This document shows, one piece after another, positions 27,743 to 35,894 of a DNA stretch of 64,000 nt. Within the stretch, counting starts at the first letter, position 1. Every line of letters begins with the position of its first letter. This DNA comes from Enterovibrio paralichthyis (GTDB lineage: Bacteria > Pseudomonadota > Gammaproteobacteria > Enterobacterales > Vibrionaceae). A program made the translations under genes and the position numbers. The notes beneath the pieces were generated by a model. It was not told the origin of the DNA and did no database searches. It worked only from the letters and a program-made list of their open reading frames with translations. The stretch is taken from positions 203,488 to 267,487 of the forward strand of contig NZ_JAHUTS010000006.1 in the NCBI RefSeq assembly GCF_019209835.1, given 5' to 3'.

Positions 27743-27756
27743 CGAAACCGGTTTCG
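27743..27756. promoter_or_regulatory. LacI-type operator, CGAAACCGGTTTCG
   Basis: This 14-bp perfect palindrome has the central CG and the AAACCGGTTT core common to LacI-family operators. It lies upstream of the lacI-type gene and would control the whole operon 27705-20277. No second copy was found between the regulator and the binding-protein gene. Confidence 0.85.
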
Positions 27757-27837
27757 GCAAATGATAGATGAATCAATAGTGAGAAATCACGGGGACGACA
27801 GGAAGGTGCGAGAATGTCAGGTGGACAAAATAAGAAA

Positions 27838-27862
27838 GGCCAGCGATGTGCCGGCCTTGTCA
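27838..27862 (-). terminator. Terminator after the XRE/2TM gene
   Basis: On the minus strand AAGGCCGGC / GCTGGCCTT (one G-T pair, loop ACATC) is followed by TCTTATTTTG. It separates the XRE/2TM gene from the downstream LacI promoter. Confidence 0.65.
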
Positions 27863-27875
27863 GAACATATTGGTT

Positions 27876-28349
27876 TTAAAGCTTTCTGCCCAACCTTTTT
27901 TCAACCTGTTTGCGTTCCCAATCCGGGCCAAACAAATTAATCGGTTTAAACACCCGCAATGCATGGGAAAGCAGACCGATCCCCCAGCCCATGGCTGGCC
28001 ACCAGGCCCAGATATAACCGGGTTCTGAGACGTAATTGAAAATAAACAAACCGCTGATTACCAACACATACCAGATCGCATGGGAGTAGAAACCTTTAAT
28101 CTTCTTCACATGCGCAATGGCGCGCTCTTCTTCGGTAGGGATTTTTACATATTCTGTCATATCGGGCTCCGGCGATTTTTGAAGGTCTGACACCTGGATT
28201 TCAAACACAGACGCCAGGGCTTTTAGCGATTCCAGACCCGCATTGTCTCCCCGTTCAATTCTCTGAATGGTGCGTACACTCAATCCGCTCATTTCAGAAA
28301 GTTGCTCCTGAGACCAACCGCGCTGTAACCGTAATTTCCTGACAATCAT
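27876..28349 (-). CDS. XRE-family regulator fused to a 2TM domain
   Basis: This 157-residue protein joins an N-terminal Cro/XRE helix-turn-helix (LRLQRGWSQEQLSEMSGLSVRTIQRIERGDN, residues 6-36) to a C-terminal 2TM domain (IWYVLVISGLFIFNYV and WWPAMGWGIGLLSHAL, ending DWERKQVEKRLG). It is therefore a membrane-tethered DNA-binding protein. Such proteins occur in many gammaproteobacteria, usually as single genes, and their targets are unknown. No operon partner is evident. Confidence 0.85.
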   Translation of the reverse strand: MIVRKLRLQRGWSQEQLSEMSGLSVRTIQRIERGDNAGLESLKALASVFEIQVSDLQKSPEPDMTEYVKIPTEEERAIAHVKKIKGFYSHAIWYVLVISGLFIFNYVSEPGYIWAWWPAMGWGIGLLSHALRVFKPINLFGPDWERKQVEKRLGRKL

Positions 28350-28525
28350 CCTGCTTTCCTTTCCGTTGTTTGCCCTTCAAAACTACCCAATTTTAAGCCT
28401 GCCAGTGAACGACACCTGCCCGACATGAACCTGACAATGATTTTAAAACAGCAAGTTACACTCAAATGTAGTAATAACAATTTAAGGTGACAGGTCTGCG
28501 ACAGAGATCCGCCACGCCTTTAAAT

Positions 28526-28837
28526 TCAGACAGTCCCATCGGTTTCAATCACCAGCACCCGCGCCTCGCCAAACGGTTCAGCGACGTGTTCTGTACCTTC
28601 CGACGCGTAAAAAATATCGCCCGCTTGAAGCATCACAGATTTCTCTGCCCCCTGTTCCTTAAAGTGCATTTCTACCATGCCGTTTAGCACGACAAACACT
28701 TCTTCCCCTTCATTGATGTGCCACTTGTAGGGCTTATCTGTCCAGTGAAGTTTGGTGGTAATTCCATTCATATTGGCGATATTCATCGCGCCCCAGGCTT
28801 CCTCAGCCGTGAACTTGCCGCTTCTAATCACTCTCAT
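28526..28837 (-). CDS. Small single-domain cupin protein
   Basis: This 103-residue protein is a single cupin barrel. WHINEGEEVFVVLNGMVEMHF is the first metal-binding motif and GDIFYASEGTEHVAEP the second. The ATG at 28837 is chosen because GGAGGA lies seven bases upstream. Family members bind a divalent metal and act as isomerases, dioxygenases or sensors; nothing here fixes the function. It lies downstream of the NusG-like gene but is separated from it by a terminator. Confidence 0.85.
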   Translation of the reverse strand: MRVIRSGKFTAEEAWGAMNIANMNGITTKLHWTDKPYKWHINEGEEVFVVLNGMVEMHFKEQGAEKSVMLQAGDIFYASEGTEHVAEPFGEARVLVIETDGTV

Positions 28838-28939
28838 GATGACTTCCTCCATGGCTGTCTCTTAGAGCTAGAATAGCGCTGAATACCGTCATTAACTGTG
28901 GCAATGGCTGGAAATTTTTGCGGATAGGAAACGTTAGAG

Positions 28940-28970
28940 AGAAAAAGAGCAAGCCAGGATGCTTGCTCTT
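28940..28970 (-). terminator. Terminator after the NusG/RfaH-like gene
   Basis: A 10-bp perfect stem (AAGAGCAAGC / GCTTGCTCTT) with a 6-base loop reads into TTTTTC on the minus strand. Confidence 0.85.
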
Positions 28971-28992
28971 GATAGTCAGTTCGCAGTGCGAT

Positions 28993-29508
28993 TCAGACGG
29001 TTGTAGGTAACACCGTCCGGACAACCGTGTTCATCGGCACTTCCACCATCACGGATTGTCCCAGTTGGCCAATTTCCATCGCAATTGGACGTTGCCCTTC
29101 ACCATCATCCAGAAAGCCGACCATGCCTTGTAAGTTACCACTTACTACGGCCACAGGAACGCCATGGACGCGGTTGTTTGGACAAGAGGTGGCATCTTCA
29201 TAGTAATGAAGGATGGTTTTGATCTTCACGATATGGGATTCAGGGATCGCGGCCAAATATTTACCGTGACGCACCATGTGTGAATAGCCCGGCGCTTCCT
29301 TCACCGTCTGGAGCCCCTGAGTTGTGGTCCGAACAAAAACGTGGCATTTGAACAAAGGTTCGTAGGCAATTTTGCGTTTTTTACCATCAGTCTGCCAAAA
29401 CCTGCGCATCGGCAAATAGGCAACCACGCCATGCTCTTGCATCGCGCTCAGGAAAAGCATTTCCTCATCCAGGTGGGTATAAACTGCAAACCAACGGTAT
29501 TGTTGCAA
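28993..29508 (-). CDS. NusG/RfaH/UpxY-type transcription antiterminator paralogue
   Basis: This 171-residue protein starts RWFAVYTHLDEEMLFLSAMQEHGVVAYLPMRR, the NGN-domain signature of NusG-family factors, and continues PLFKCHVFVRTTTQGLQTVKEAPGYSHMVRHG. A KOW-like segment lies at about residues 118-150 (VPVAVVSGNLQGMVGFLDD). It resembles specialised paralogues such as RfaH and UpxY, which travel with RNA polymerase to read through long capsule, O-antigen or toxin operons. No such operon follows here, since a terminator lies directly behind it, so it would act in trans. Confidence 0.82.
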   Translation of the reverse strand: MQQYRWFAVYTHLDEEMLFLSAMQEHGVVAYLPMRRFWQTDGKKRKIAYEPLFKCHVFVRTTTQGLQTVKEAPGYSHMVRHGKYLAAIPESHIVKIKTILHYYEDATSCPNNRVHGVPVAVVSGNLQGMVGFLDDGEGQRPIAMEIGQLGQSVMVEVPMNTVVRTVLPTTV

Positions 29509-29678
29509 GTCGGTCTCTCCGCTAAATCGCCAGGCAGGGCTTTAGGCTGAAATTCGTCGCCAAAAATGCGTACTGCAATACTTATCAAGGTTACTGAGAT
29601 AGTAGCTCTATAACAGGTGTCAGAAAAGTAAAACAGCACAATAGCGGCTTACCCGCTAAGGTTTCCATCCCTATTTTG

Positions 29679-29703
29679 GCCGCTATCACAACGAGATAGC
29701 GGC
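29679..29703 (-). terminator. Hairpin after the DUF1272 gene
   Basis: A perfect 9-bp stem (GCCGCTATC / GATAGCGGC) encloses a 7-base loop just past the DUF1272 stop codon. The U-tract is poor, so terminator function is likely but not certain. Confidence 0.5.
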
Positions 29704-29713
29704 AATTTGCGCC

Positions 29714-29959
29714 CTATTCTCCGACACATCCACCGTGTTTCAACACCCGCGTTTTTGACGGTGGATATTTTTCCAGCAACTTTACCGGACGTATCGGACG
29801 TGGGGAAAAGTTGCCGCCACAGTTTGGACAAACACCCTTGAGCACCGTTTCCACACAATCACGGCAAAAGGTGCATTCGAAGGTACAAATCATGGCATCG
29901 TCTGCACTGGGCGGCAGATCTTTGTCGCAGCATTCACAGTTGGGTCTTAAATCAAGCAT
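29714..29959 (-). CDS. DUF1272 zinc-ribbon protein
   Basis: This 81-residue cytoplasmic protein begins MLDLRPNCECCDKDLPPSADDAMICTFECTFC, which is the DUF1272 signature, with cysteine pairs also at CRDC and CPNCGG that probably bind zinc. I chose the ATG at 29959 because GGAGG lies five bases upstream. The family's function is unknown. It is downstream of a GNAT gene on the same strand. Confidence 0.88.
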   Translation of the reverse strand: MLDLRPNCECCDKDLPPSADDAMICTFECTFCRDCVETVLKGVCPNCGGNFSPRPIRPVKLLEKYPPSKTRVLKHGGCVGE

Positions 29960-30076
29960 CACCACCTCCAGTGAGGCGCGGGCAGGAATGTCGCACCTAT
30001 AGCTTGTTTGTAGATGGCATGGGATGGACTTGCCAGCTTGCAACGGGCTTTTGCCGTGTCATTCCCGAAAATGGGT

Positions 30077-30505
30077 TTAAACGGGGTGGTTTAATCTTTT
30101 AGTCAGGAAGTGAAATTCATCGCCATCGCCGGGCACATCATCAATGGTCATTTGGCATTGGTAACCTAGCTTCTCGTAAAAAGGGCGAGCTTGGAAACTG
30201 AAAGTGTCGACCATCACGGTTTTGCATCCGAATGACACCGCTTCGGCCTCTACTTTCACCATCAAGTCGCTTCCTATGCCCTTTCCGGTATAGGCAGGAT
30301 CAATCCAAAGATACAGAACATGCATCCAGTTTCCCCACAGCCGGGAAATGACACCGCCAATACGCTCACCTTTTTCATCCAAGGCATAGACTGCTACCTC
30401 GGTTTCTTTGAGATGGCTGACAAATGGCTCATTGAAGTGCCGCAATCCTTCGCGGACATCCAGAACATCCTGGGCATTGGGTTGGTATACCACCTGATAT
30501 TGCAT
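30077..30505 (-). CDS. GNAT-family N-acetyltransferase
   Basis: This 142-residue protein has the GNAT fold: acetyl-CoA loop DPAYTGKGIGSDLMVKVEAEA (R/Q-x-x-G-x-G/A type) followed by FGCKTVMVDTFSFQARPFYEKLGYQ. The start is supported by GGGAGG four bases upstream of the ATG. Substrate not deducible. Confidence 0.85.
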   Translation of the reverse strand: MQYQVVYQPNAQDVLDVREGLRHFNEPFVSHLKETEVAVYALDEKGERIGGVISRLWGNWMHVLYLWIDPAYTGKGIGSDLMVKVEAEAVSFGCKTVMVDTFSFQARPFYEKLGYQCQMTIDDVPGDGDEFHFLTKRLNHPV

Positions 30506-30529
30506 CTTTCCTCCCTGAATGCGGAATGG

Positions 30530-30886
30530 TTATTTCGCCGGAGACGCTTCCTCGGCCACCGCCTTTTTGAGTTTCCCGATACGCAGCTCTTTGTAGCCGA
30601 AGATTGCGAACATGGCGACGGTGACACCGATACAGGTGTAGAGCTGGAGCGGTGAATAGACGGTGAAGTTGGAGATCAGGAAATAGAGCATCAGCGCCAA
30701 CAAAATGGTTTGCGACACCCAGCGAGGTTTGTCGTTAAAGCTGAATGCCTTGGCATTGTTATCATATTTCACATGCACACGCCCAACCAGAAAACCCAGA
30801 TTCACCAGCAGGCCATCGTCGTTGGTTGCCGCTTTGTAGTCGATGTGGTTAAGCGCCAGGTACTTTTCCAGCCCTTTCTGATCCAT
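30530..30886 (-). CDS. Small membrane protein of unknown function
   Basis: This 118-residue protein has two adjacent predicted membrane helices (about 58-75, ILLALMLYFLISNFTVY, and 80-97, LYTCIGVTVAMFAIFGY) preceded by a soluble N-terminal region with several beta-prone stretches (LLVNLGFLVGRVHVKY). GGGGAG lies about nine bases before the ATG. It may be co-transcribed with the GNAT gene 24 bases downstream. I do not recognise the family. Confidence 0.65.
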   Translation of the reverse strand: MDQKGLEKYLALNHIDYKAATNDDGLLVNLGFLVGRVHVKYDNNAKAFSFNDKPRWVSQTILLALMLYFLISNFTVYSPLQLYTCIGVTVAMFAIFGYKELRIGKLKKAVAEEASPAK

Positions 30887-31022
30887 GCAGTTTACTCCCC
30901 GTTACAACAGATAAATGCCGCATCCGCGCGTGGCTGGGCGCAGCATTTTAGAAAAAAGTGATGATATCAGAAGTCGGGAACGCGACGAAAACACTGGGAA
31001 ACAATATTTTGCTACAAGATAT

Positions 31023-31048
31023 ATGTCCCTCTTCCGGGAGAGGGACAT
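31023..31048 (-). terminator. Second hairpin of a tandem pair behind the DUF2541 gene
   Basis: A 10-bp perfect stem (ATGTCCCTCT / AGAGGGACAT) with loop TCCGGG sits directly beyond the T run of the hairpin at 31054-31077. It may reinforce termination or protect the transcript's 3' end. Confidence 0.5.
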
Positions 31049-31080
31049 AAAAAAACAGCCGCTGGATTGCGGCTGTTTTC
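31046..31080 (-). terminator. Rho-independent terminator after the DUF2541 gene
   Basis: A 9-bp stem (AACAGCCGC / GCGGCTGTT, loop TGGATT) is followed on the minus strand by seven T. Confidence 0.9.
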
Positions 31081-31101
31081 AGGAATGTCAGAGAGGGTTT
31101 A

Positions 31102-31482
31102 CTAGCGTCCCAGTACACGCACACCGGCTGAAGAGTTTTTCGATTCAGCAAACACCTCAATGTGTTTTACGCAACGCTTGTAAGGAAGTTTGCGCCAGTC
31201 TGTGGTGTCGTCTTCCTTCACCTTGCGGTAGAAGCGGAAGGTTTTGGTATCGCCGTTTTTGAATGTCACCTTGATTTTGTTCAGGAACATATCACGGTCT
31301 GCTTTCACCTTAATCGCATTGACGCGGCGGCAAACCAGTAGCGGGATTTCTGCACCGTAATCGTTGTTTTCAAACACGATAGTCCGGCCAAGCGTGATGG
31401 TGCCATCGGCCTGCGCTGCCGTGCTCACACCCATCAAACCAAACGAAACACAAAGGGCTGCCAAAAGGGTTTTCGCTTTCAT
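31102..31482 (-). CDS. Exported DUF2541 family protein
   Basis: This 126-residue protein has a signal peptide (MKAKTLLAALCVSFGLMGVSTAAQA) and a small basic beta-rich domain with two cysteines (LLVCRRVNAIKV and YKRCVKHIEVF) that could form a periplasmic disulfide. It matches the DUF2541 group, related to E. coli YaaI, of unknown function. A tandem hairpin terminator follows. Its start lies 160 bases from the GAACA repeat tract on the other side. Confidence 0.8.
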   Translation of the reverse strand: MKAKTLLAALCVSFGLMGVSTAAQADGTITLGRTIVFENNDYGAEIPLLVCRRVNAIKVKADRDMFLNKIKVTFKNGDTKTFRFYRKVKEDDTTDWRKLPYKRCVKHIEVFAESKNSSAGVRVLGR

Positions 31483-32013
31483 TTCTCATATCTCGATAGA
31501 TTGGCAATCTTGCCAGACGCTGCGGAGTCTAGCGCCCAGTGAAAAAAGAAAAGACAAATTTCTGTCAAAGTTTCAACAATCCAGTTTTGAGACAGTATGT
31601 TAAGTCACAGGGCGATTGGGAGAAGAGAGAAGAGAGAAGAGAAGAGAACAGAACAGAACAGAACAGAACAGAACAGAACAGAACAGAACAGAACAGAACA
31701 GAACAGAACAGAACAGAACAGAACAGAACAGAACAGATGGTAGAGGAGTGAGGAGGGAGGTTGCCAATTTGCTATGTAAAAATTTATTTTCATTTATTTA
31801 AAAATAAACCTCGCTATTCCTCAACTAACCTGTATAGTGACGTTGGCTCTTCGGAAAGAGTTGTTAATGCAAAATTTAGTATAAGTAAATTCCCAGCTAG
31901 TTCTCGATACCCTTCGTTTAATATTCTGTGTCAAACCTTATCTTCATATACCATTCAATAGCTTCCAACATCAGCCGCATTCATCAATTTAAAATTTAAA
32001 AACAGAGGTTCTT
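31483..32013. other. Intergenic region holding the GAACA microsatellite and the cold-shock leader
   Basis: This 531-base gap lies between divergent genes. It holds a purine-rich run and (GAACA)18 at 31619-31735, then about 270 AT-rich bases leading to the cold-shock gene. The AT-rich part fits a long cspA-type 5' leader. The repeat-encoded ORFs (N-R-T-E-Q repeats) are not considered genes. Confidence 0.6.
31646..31735. repeat. Pentanucleotide microsatellite (GAACA)18
   Basis: Eighteen perfect tandem copies of GAACA follow an imperfect purine-rich tract (GAGAA/GAAGA units from about 31619). Because five is not a multiple of three, every frame through it encodes the same N-R-T-E-Q repeat. Perfect arrays of this length are prone to slipped-strand length change. 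Confidence 0.98.
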
Positions 32014-32226
32014 ATGTCTGGTAAAGTTACTGGTCTAGTAAAATGGTTTGACGAAACTAAAGGTTTTGGTTTTCTGACTCAAGACAACGGCGGCAAAGAC
32101 GTGTTCGTACACTTCAACGCTATTGCTTCAGAAGGCTTCAAAACTCTGGCTGAAGGCCAGAAAGTAAGCTTCAACGTTGAAGAAGGCAAAAAAGGCCTGC
32201 AAGCAGCGAACGTTATTGCACTGTAA
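32014..32226 (+). CDS. CspA-family cold-shock protein
   Basis: This 70-residue single cold-shock domain binds single-stranded RNA and DNA and melts RNA structure. RNP1 is KGFGFL and RNP2 is VFVHF. The start at 32014 follows AGAGG. The long AT-rich leader resembles the thermosensitive leaders of cspA genes. A stem-loop follows the stop. The gene is monocistronic. Confidence 0.95.
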   Translation: MSGKVTGLVKWFDETKGFGFLTQDNGGKDVFVHFNAIASEGFKTLAEGQKVSFNVEEGKKGLQAANVIAL

Positions 32227-32239
32227 TTAAGTGCAAGCG

Positions 32240-32266
32240 GTGCGCAATATCAAGAATATTGCGCAC
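32240..32266 (+). terminator. Stem-loop after the cold-shock gene
   Basis: An 11-bp perfect stem (GTGCGCAATAT / ATATTGCGCAC, loop CAAGA) can be extended by a GCAAG/CTTGC pairing. There is no T run, so it may act as a 3'-end stabilising structure rather than a classic terminator. Confidence 0.6.
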
Positions 32267-32371
32267 TTGCTATCATCCCTATCTAATTCCCCCAACAAAG
32301 CAAACTCCCTTCTTTTATTTTTCGACCATAGAAAATCACCAGAAAAATAAGTTTCAGCACGTTTAAAATCC

Positions 32372-32408
32372 ATAAAAAATAAAATCGCCACCCCATGGAT
32401 GACGATTT
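32372..32408 (-). terminator. Terminator of the GalNAc operon
   Basis: On the minus strand a 9-bp stem (AAATCGTCA / TGGCGATTT, one G-T pair) is followed by TATTTTTTATGG, about 40 bases after the kbaY stop. Confidence 0.8.
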
Positions 32409-32445
32409 CGCTTCAAATAATTTCCAAATTTAGTTTAATGGCACA

Positions 32446-33300
32446 TCAGGCTTTGCCTTCACTGCGGCACATACGGATTTTCGCTTCCACCACTTCACGC
32501 ATCGCTGCTTTACCCGGCACGATATATTTTCGTGGGTCGTTGGCATCCGGGTGCTCGCCAAAGTAGCTTTTCACTGCATCGGCAAAAGCGATTTTCAGCT
32601 CTGTCGCCACGTTGACCTTACACACGCCCATGTCGATACAGCGGTTGACCATAGCGTCGGGAATGCCTGATGCGCCGTGCAAAACCAGTGGAATATCCAC
32701 CTGCTCACGAATTGCTGCCAGACGGTCAAAATCAAGCCTTGGCTCACCCTTGTAAAGCCCATGCGCCGAGCCAATCGCCACCGCCAGAGAATCAATACCG
32801 GTGCGTCGCACAAACTCAGCTGCAGCGGCCGGGTCGGTAAACGCCGCATCCGCGCTGTCGACAATCAAGTCATCTTCCTGACCACCAAGGCGGCCAAGCT
32901 CCGCTTCCACACTGACATCATAACGCTGGCAAAACTGCACCACGCGCGATACCACATCAATGTTTTCATCAAATGGATAGTGGGAGCCGTCAATCATCAC
33001 TGAGCGGATCCCCGCATTAACCTTGGCTTCGATATCCGCAAATTCTTCATGGTGATCGAGGTGCAATACCAGCGGCATCTGGTGCTTGTGTGCCGCTTCC
33101 TTACAAATCGCGACAATGTAATCGACACCGGCATAACCATAGGTGCCCGGCGTACCCGCAAGGATCACCGGCGAGCGAAGCTCCGCCGCTGTTTCCACCA
33201 CCACCTGCACGGTTTCCAGGTTATGAATGTTGAATGCAGGCACGGCATAGCCACCTTTTTGCGCACGTTTTAGCATTTCACGGGACGAAATCAGATACAT
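32446..33300 (-). CDS. kbaY: D-tagatose-1,6-bisphosphate aldolase, catalytic subunit
   Basis: This 284-residue class II aldolase cleaves tagatose-1,6-bisphosphate to dihydroxyacetone phosphate and glyceraldehyde-3-phosphate, the last step of GalNAc catabolism. Zinc ligands are visible in LHLDHHEE, GSAHGLYKG and LVLHGASGI, and the length agrees with E. coli KbaY/GatY. It overlaps agaA by ten bases and is the last gene of the operon. KbaZ, encoded near the front, is its stabilising partner. Confidence 0.93.
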   Translation of the reverse strand: MYLISSREMLKRAQKGGYAVPAFNIHNLETVQVVVETAAELRSPVILAGTPGTYGYAGVDYIVAICKEAAHKHQMPLVLHLDHHEEFADIEAKVNAGIRSVMIDGSHYPFDENIDVVSRVVQFCQRYDVSVEAELGRLGGQEDDLIVDSADAAFTDPAAAAEFVRRTGIDSLAVAIGSAHGLYKGEPRLDFDRLAAIREQVDIPLVLHGASGIPDAMVNRCIDMGVCKVNVATELKIAFADAVKSYFGEHPDANDPRKYIVPGKAAMREVVEAKIRMCRSEGKA

Positions 33301-34490
33301 ACAGCCTCCAAAACTGAATCATGTTGTGCGCTGGTCTGGCGGTAAACGCAGTTGCCTGCCACCCAGGTCGCGACCACCTCGCCCGCGTCTGACCACTCCA
33401 CCATGGAGGCCAGTTTGCCGGGAGCCAGGCTGCCTAAATCGTTTTCAACGCCCAGCAGGGTTGCAGGGCTCATAGATGCCAGTGACCACGCCTTTTCAAA
33501 CGGCAGGGAGAACCACTGGGAAAGGTTGGATACCGCGGTATTCAAGGTGAGCGTACTGCCCGCCAGACCGCCGTTTTCAGTGCGCACCACGCCCGCTTTC
33601 ATGGTGACGTTCAACTCGCCAAGGGCGTATTCACCGTCCGGCATGCCTGTGGCACGCATAGCATCGGACACCAGCACCATGCGGTTTGCGGCGCATCGCC
33701 ACACCACTTCTGCCGCGGCCGGATGTACGTGGTGACCATCGGCAATCAGCTCGATATGGGCGCTGTCGCAGCAAAGTGCAGCCCCGACCACACCGGGTTC
33801 ACGGTGATGCAGGCCAGTCATGCCGTTGTAGCAGTGGACAATGCCATCTGCCCCGGCGCGAAGTGCGGCAACGGTCTGTTCATAACTGGCTGACGTGTGT
33901 GCCAGCATGACGTTGACCTGGTGCGCCTTGAGGTAAGCAATGGCCTTCAGTGCGTCATTTTTTTCCGGTGCCAGCGCCACACATTTCAGGGTGCCATCAG
34001 CCACAGAAAGCCAGTGTTCAAGTTCAATTTCATCCAACTCGCGCAGGAAAGATTCGGGGTGCGCGCCGCGGTGCAAGGCGGTGAAATAAGGGCCTTCAAG
34101 GTAAGAGCCAAGGATTGCCGCGCCGGATACGCCATCTTTCATGGCGTGTTTGACCGCCCTGAGTGCCGCACGGATTTTATCGACCGGCGCAGTCACCGTG
34201 GTGGCCAGAAATGCCACCACACCCTGGCTGGCGAGAAATGCTGAAATAGCGTCCAGCGCTTCATGGCTGGCATCCATCACATCAAACCCCATCGCGCCGT
34301 GGATATGGCTGTCAATCAACCCAGGCATCAGGGAAACCGGCTGCATCTCCAGCGGCTCGCCACCGGTTGCCAGATAGTCGCTGTAAGGCTGAACCCGGGT
34401 AATACGGCCGTTCTCGACACCAATCACGGCATCGTCCAGCCACTGGTTGGCAGGCGTCAGGATGCGACGGTAACGGCGGTTAAATACCAT
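33291..34490 (-). CDS. agaA: N-acetylgalactosamine-6-phosphate deacetylase
   Basis: This 399-residue amidohydrolase removes the acetyl group from GalNAc-6-phosphate. Family landmarks are LMPGLIDSHIHGAMGFDVMD, the metal glutamate in LEGPYF, histidines in LAHTSAS and HCYNGMTGLHHREPG, and the catalytic aspartate in LVSDAM. The ATG at 34490 overlaps the end of the IIA gene and follows GAGGTGGG. NagA is a close homologue, but the Aga operon context fixes the call. Confidence 0.92.
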   Translation of the reverse strand: MVFNRRYRRILTPANQWLDDAVIGVENGRITRVQPYSDYLATGGEPLEMQPVSLMPGLIDSHIHGAMGFDVMDASHEALDAISAFLASQGVVAFLATTVTAPVDKIRAALRAVKHAMKDGVSGAAILGSYLEGPYFTALHRGAHPESFLRELDEIELEHWLSVADGTLKCVALAPEKNDALKAIAYLKAHQVNVMLAHTSASYEQTVAALRAGADGIVHCYNGMTGLHHREPGVVGAALCCDSAHIELIADGHHVHPAAAEVVWRCAANRMVLVSDAMRATGMPDGEYALGELNVTMKAGVVRTENGGLAGSTLTLNTAVSNLSQWFSLPFEKAWSLASMSPATLLGVENDLGSLAPGKLASMVEWSDAGEVVATWVAGNCVYRQTSAQHDSVLEAVCI

Positions 34491-34917
34491 CGCCCACCTC
34501 GGCTTCTTCACGCTGCTTTTCTTCCAGCTGCGCATGCAGCGACGTAATACCGCGGTGTCCACAGACCAAGGCCTGCTCACGGAACTCGGTCAGGCTCAGC
34601 TCATCTCGCTCCAGCAGCATTTCCGCTGCCATCTGCAAATTGGTGCCGGTCACCACTTCGATATTGGCCATTTGCTGGCTGAGCAGTGAGGCTGTGCGGA
34701 AAGGTGTACCGCCAAGAAGGTCGGTCAGGAACACCACGCCTTCGCCTGAATCCACGCTTTCCAGTGCCATACGCATGGCGTTATCCAGCTGTGCTGTGGT
34801 CATGCTTTCCGGAAAGTCGATAGCCGCAAACTGTGGTTGTTCGCCAATCACCTGGGTCAACGCCTGAGATATTCCGCTGGCAAAGCCGCCATGACCGCTA
34901 AGAATCACCCCAATCAT
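34480..34917 (-). CDS. agaF: PTS EIIA component, mannose family (GalNAc)
   Basis: This 145-residue cytoplasmic protein carries the first phosphotransfer site. MIGVILSGHGGFASG shows the active histidine at position 9, and FLTDLLGGTPFRTA is the conserved dimer segment of mannose-type IIA proteins. I chose the ATG at 34917 because AAAGGAA lies just upstream. It receives phosphate from HPr and passes it to the IIB protein encoded upstream in the operon. Confidence 0.92.
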   Translation of the reverse strand: MIGVILSGHGGFASGISQALTQVIGEQPQFAAIDFPESMTTAQLDNAMRMALESVDSGEGVVFLTDLLGGTPFRTASLLSQQMANIEVVTGTNLQMAAEMLLERDELSLTEFREQALVCGHRGITSLHAQLEEKQREEAEVGDGI

Positions 34918-35009
34918 AGGAATTCCTTTTGTGTAGGGCGTGAACCGGGAGGCCTGCGCCTCCCGCATTCAGCGCTTTTGTTTCACGTTATTATTGTTTT
35001 TACTGTCAG

Positions 35010-35894
35010 TTACAGGATGCCTGCAAAGCGGCCTACCACACCCAGGGTGACAGTGATGATGATCAGGCGGATTGGGCTCCAGCCGCGTTTCACCAGTGCA
35101 AACATGGTCAGGGTGTAAACCAGTGGCAGGAATGCCGGCATCAGCTTGTCAATCACGTCAGCCTGCAGTTTCACCACGGCATCACCGGCGGTGATTTCAG
35201 CCGTGGTAGACAGGCGCACATAGGTCGCAACCAGCGCACCGATAACCGTCATACCCACGATGGATGCGGCATGGCCGACTTTCTTGGTGTTGGCTTTGAT
35301 GATGGGGATTGCCGCCACACCCATGCGGTAGGCGTAGTGCGCCAAACCAAAACGCAGGCCAAAGTGGAACACGTTGAACACCACGAAGAAGATGACCGCA
35401 CCCATGATGGAGCCCTGCAATGCAAGGTCGGCACCGATACCGCCACAGATTGGCAGCAGGGTCAGCCAGAACATGGCGTCACCGATACCGCCCAGCGGCG
35501 CACCGACGGCAATTTTGGTGCTCTGGATACTGTTTACGTTCTGTTTTGAACGCTCCATCGCCAGGATGATGCCCATCACGAAGGTGACCAGGAACGGGTG
35601 GGTGTTGAAGAAACCCATGTGCCCTTTCATCGCCTTAGACAGGTCATTTTTGTTGGTGTGGATCTTCTTCAGCGCAGGCAGTAAGCCATAGAGCCAACCC
35701 GCTGCCTGCATACGTTCGTAGTTGAACGAGGCTTGCAACAGCAGCGAACGCCACGCCATGCGGTTGATATCCTGCTTGGTCAGCTCCGCACCCACGCTCT
35801 GGTCTTCATAGGTGTCGTTGGTCGCCAGCGACATCACAGGATCTGCTTCTTTGTGAGCCTTCAGATGGCCCATGGTGTTTGCATTAGATTCCAT
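35010..35894 (-). CDS. agaE: PTS EIID component, mannose family (GalNAc)
   Basis: This 294-residue membrane protein is the ManZ-like half of the GalNAc permease. Landmarks are DINRMAWRSLLLQASFNYERMQAAGWLYGLLPALKK, FFNTHPFLVTFVMGIILAMER and the IGAPLGGIGDA-like segment VGAPLGGIGDAMFWLTLLPI. The start ATGGAATCTAA overlaps the stop of the IIC gene. It forms the translocation channel with IIC. Confidence 0.92.
   Translation of the reverse strand: MESNANTMGHLKAHKEADPVMSLATNDTYEDQSVGAELTKQDINRMAWRSLLLQASFNYERMQAAGWLYGLLPALKKIHTNKNDLSKAMKGHMGFFNTHPFLVTFVMGIILAMERSKQNVNSIQSTKIAVGAPLGGIGDAMFWLTLLPICGGIGADLALQGSIMGAVIFFVVFNVFHFGLRFGLAHYAYRMGVAAIPIIKANTKKVGHAASIVGMTVIGALVATYVRLSTTAEITAGDAVVKLQADVIDKLMPAFLPLVYTLTMFALVKRGWSPIRLIIITVTLGVVGRFAGIL

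Noticed and set aside
31539..31801. Reading frames encoding N-R-T-E-Q repeats through the GAACA array
   Set aside because: The repeats result from translating the microsatellite in any frame; flanking codons show no homology and no good ribosome-binding site.
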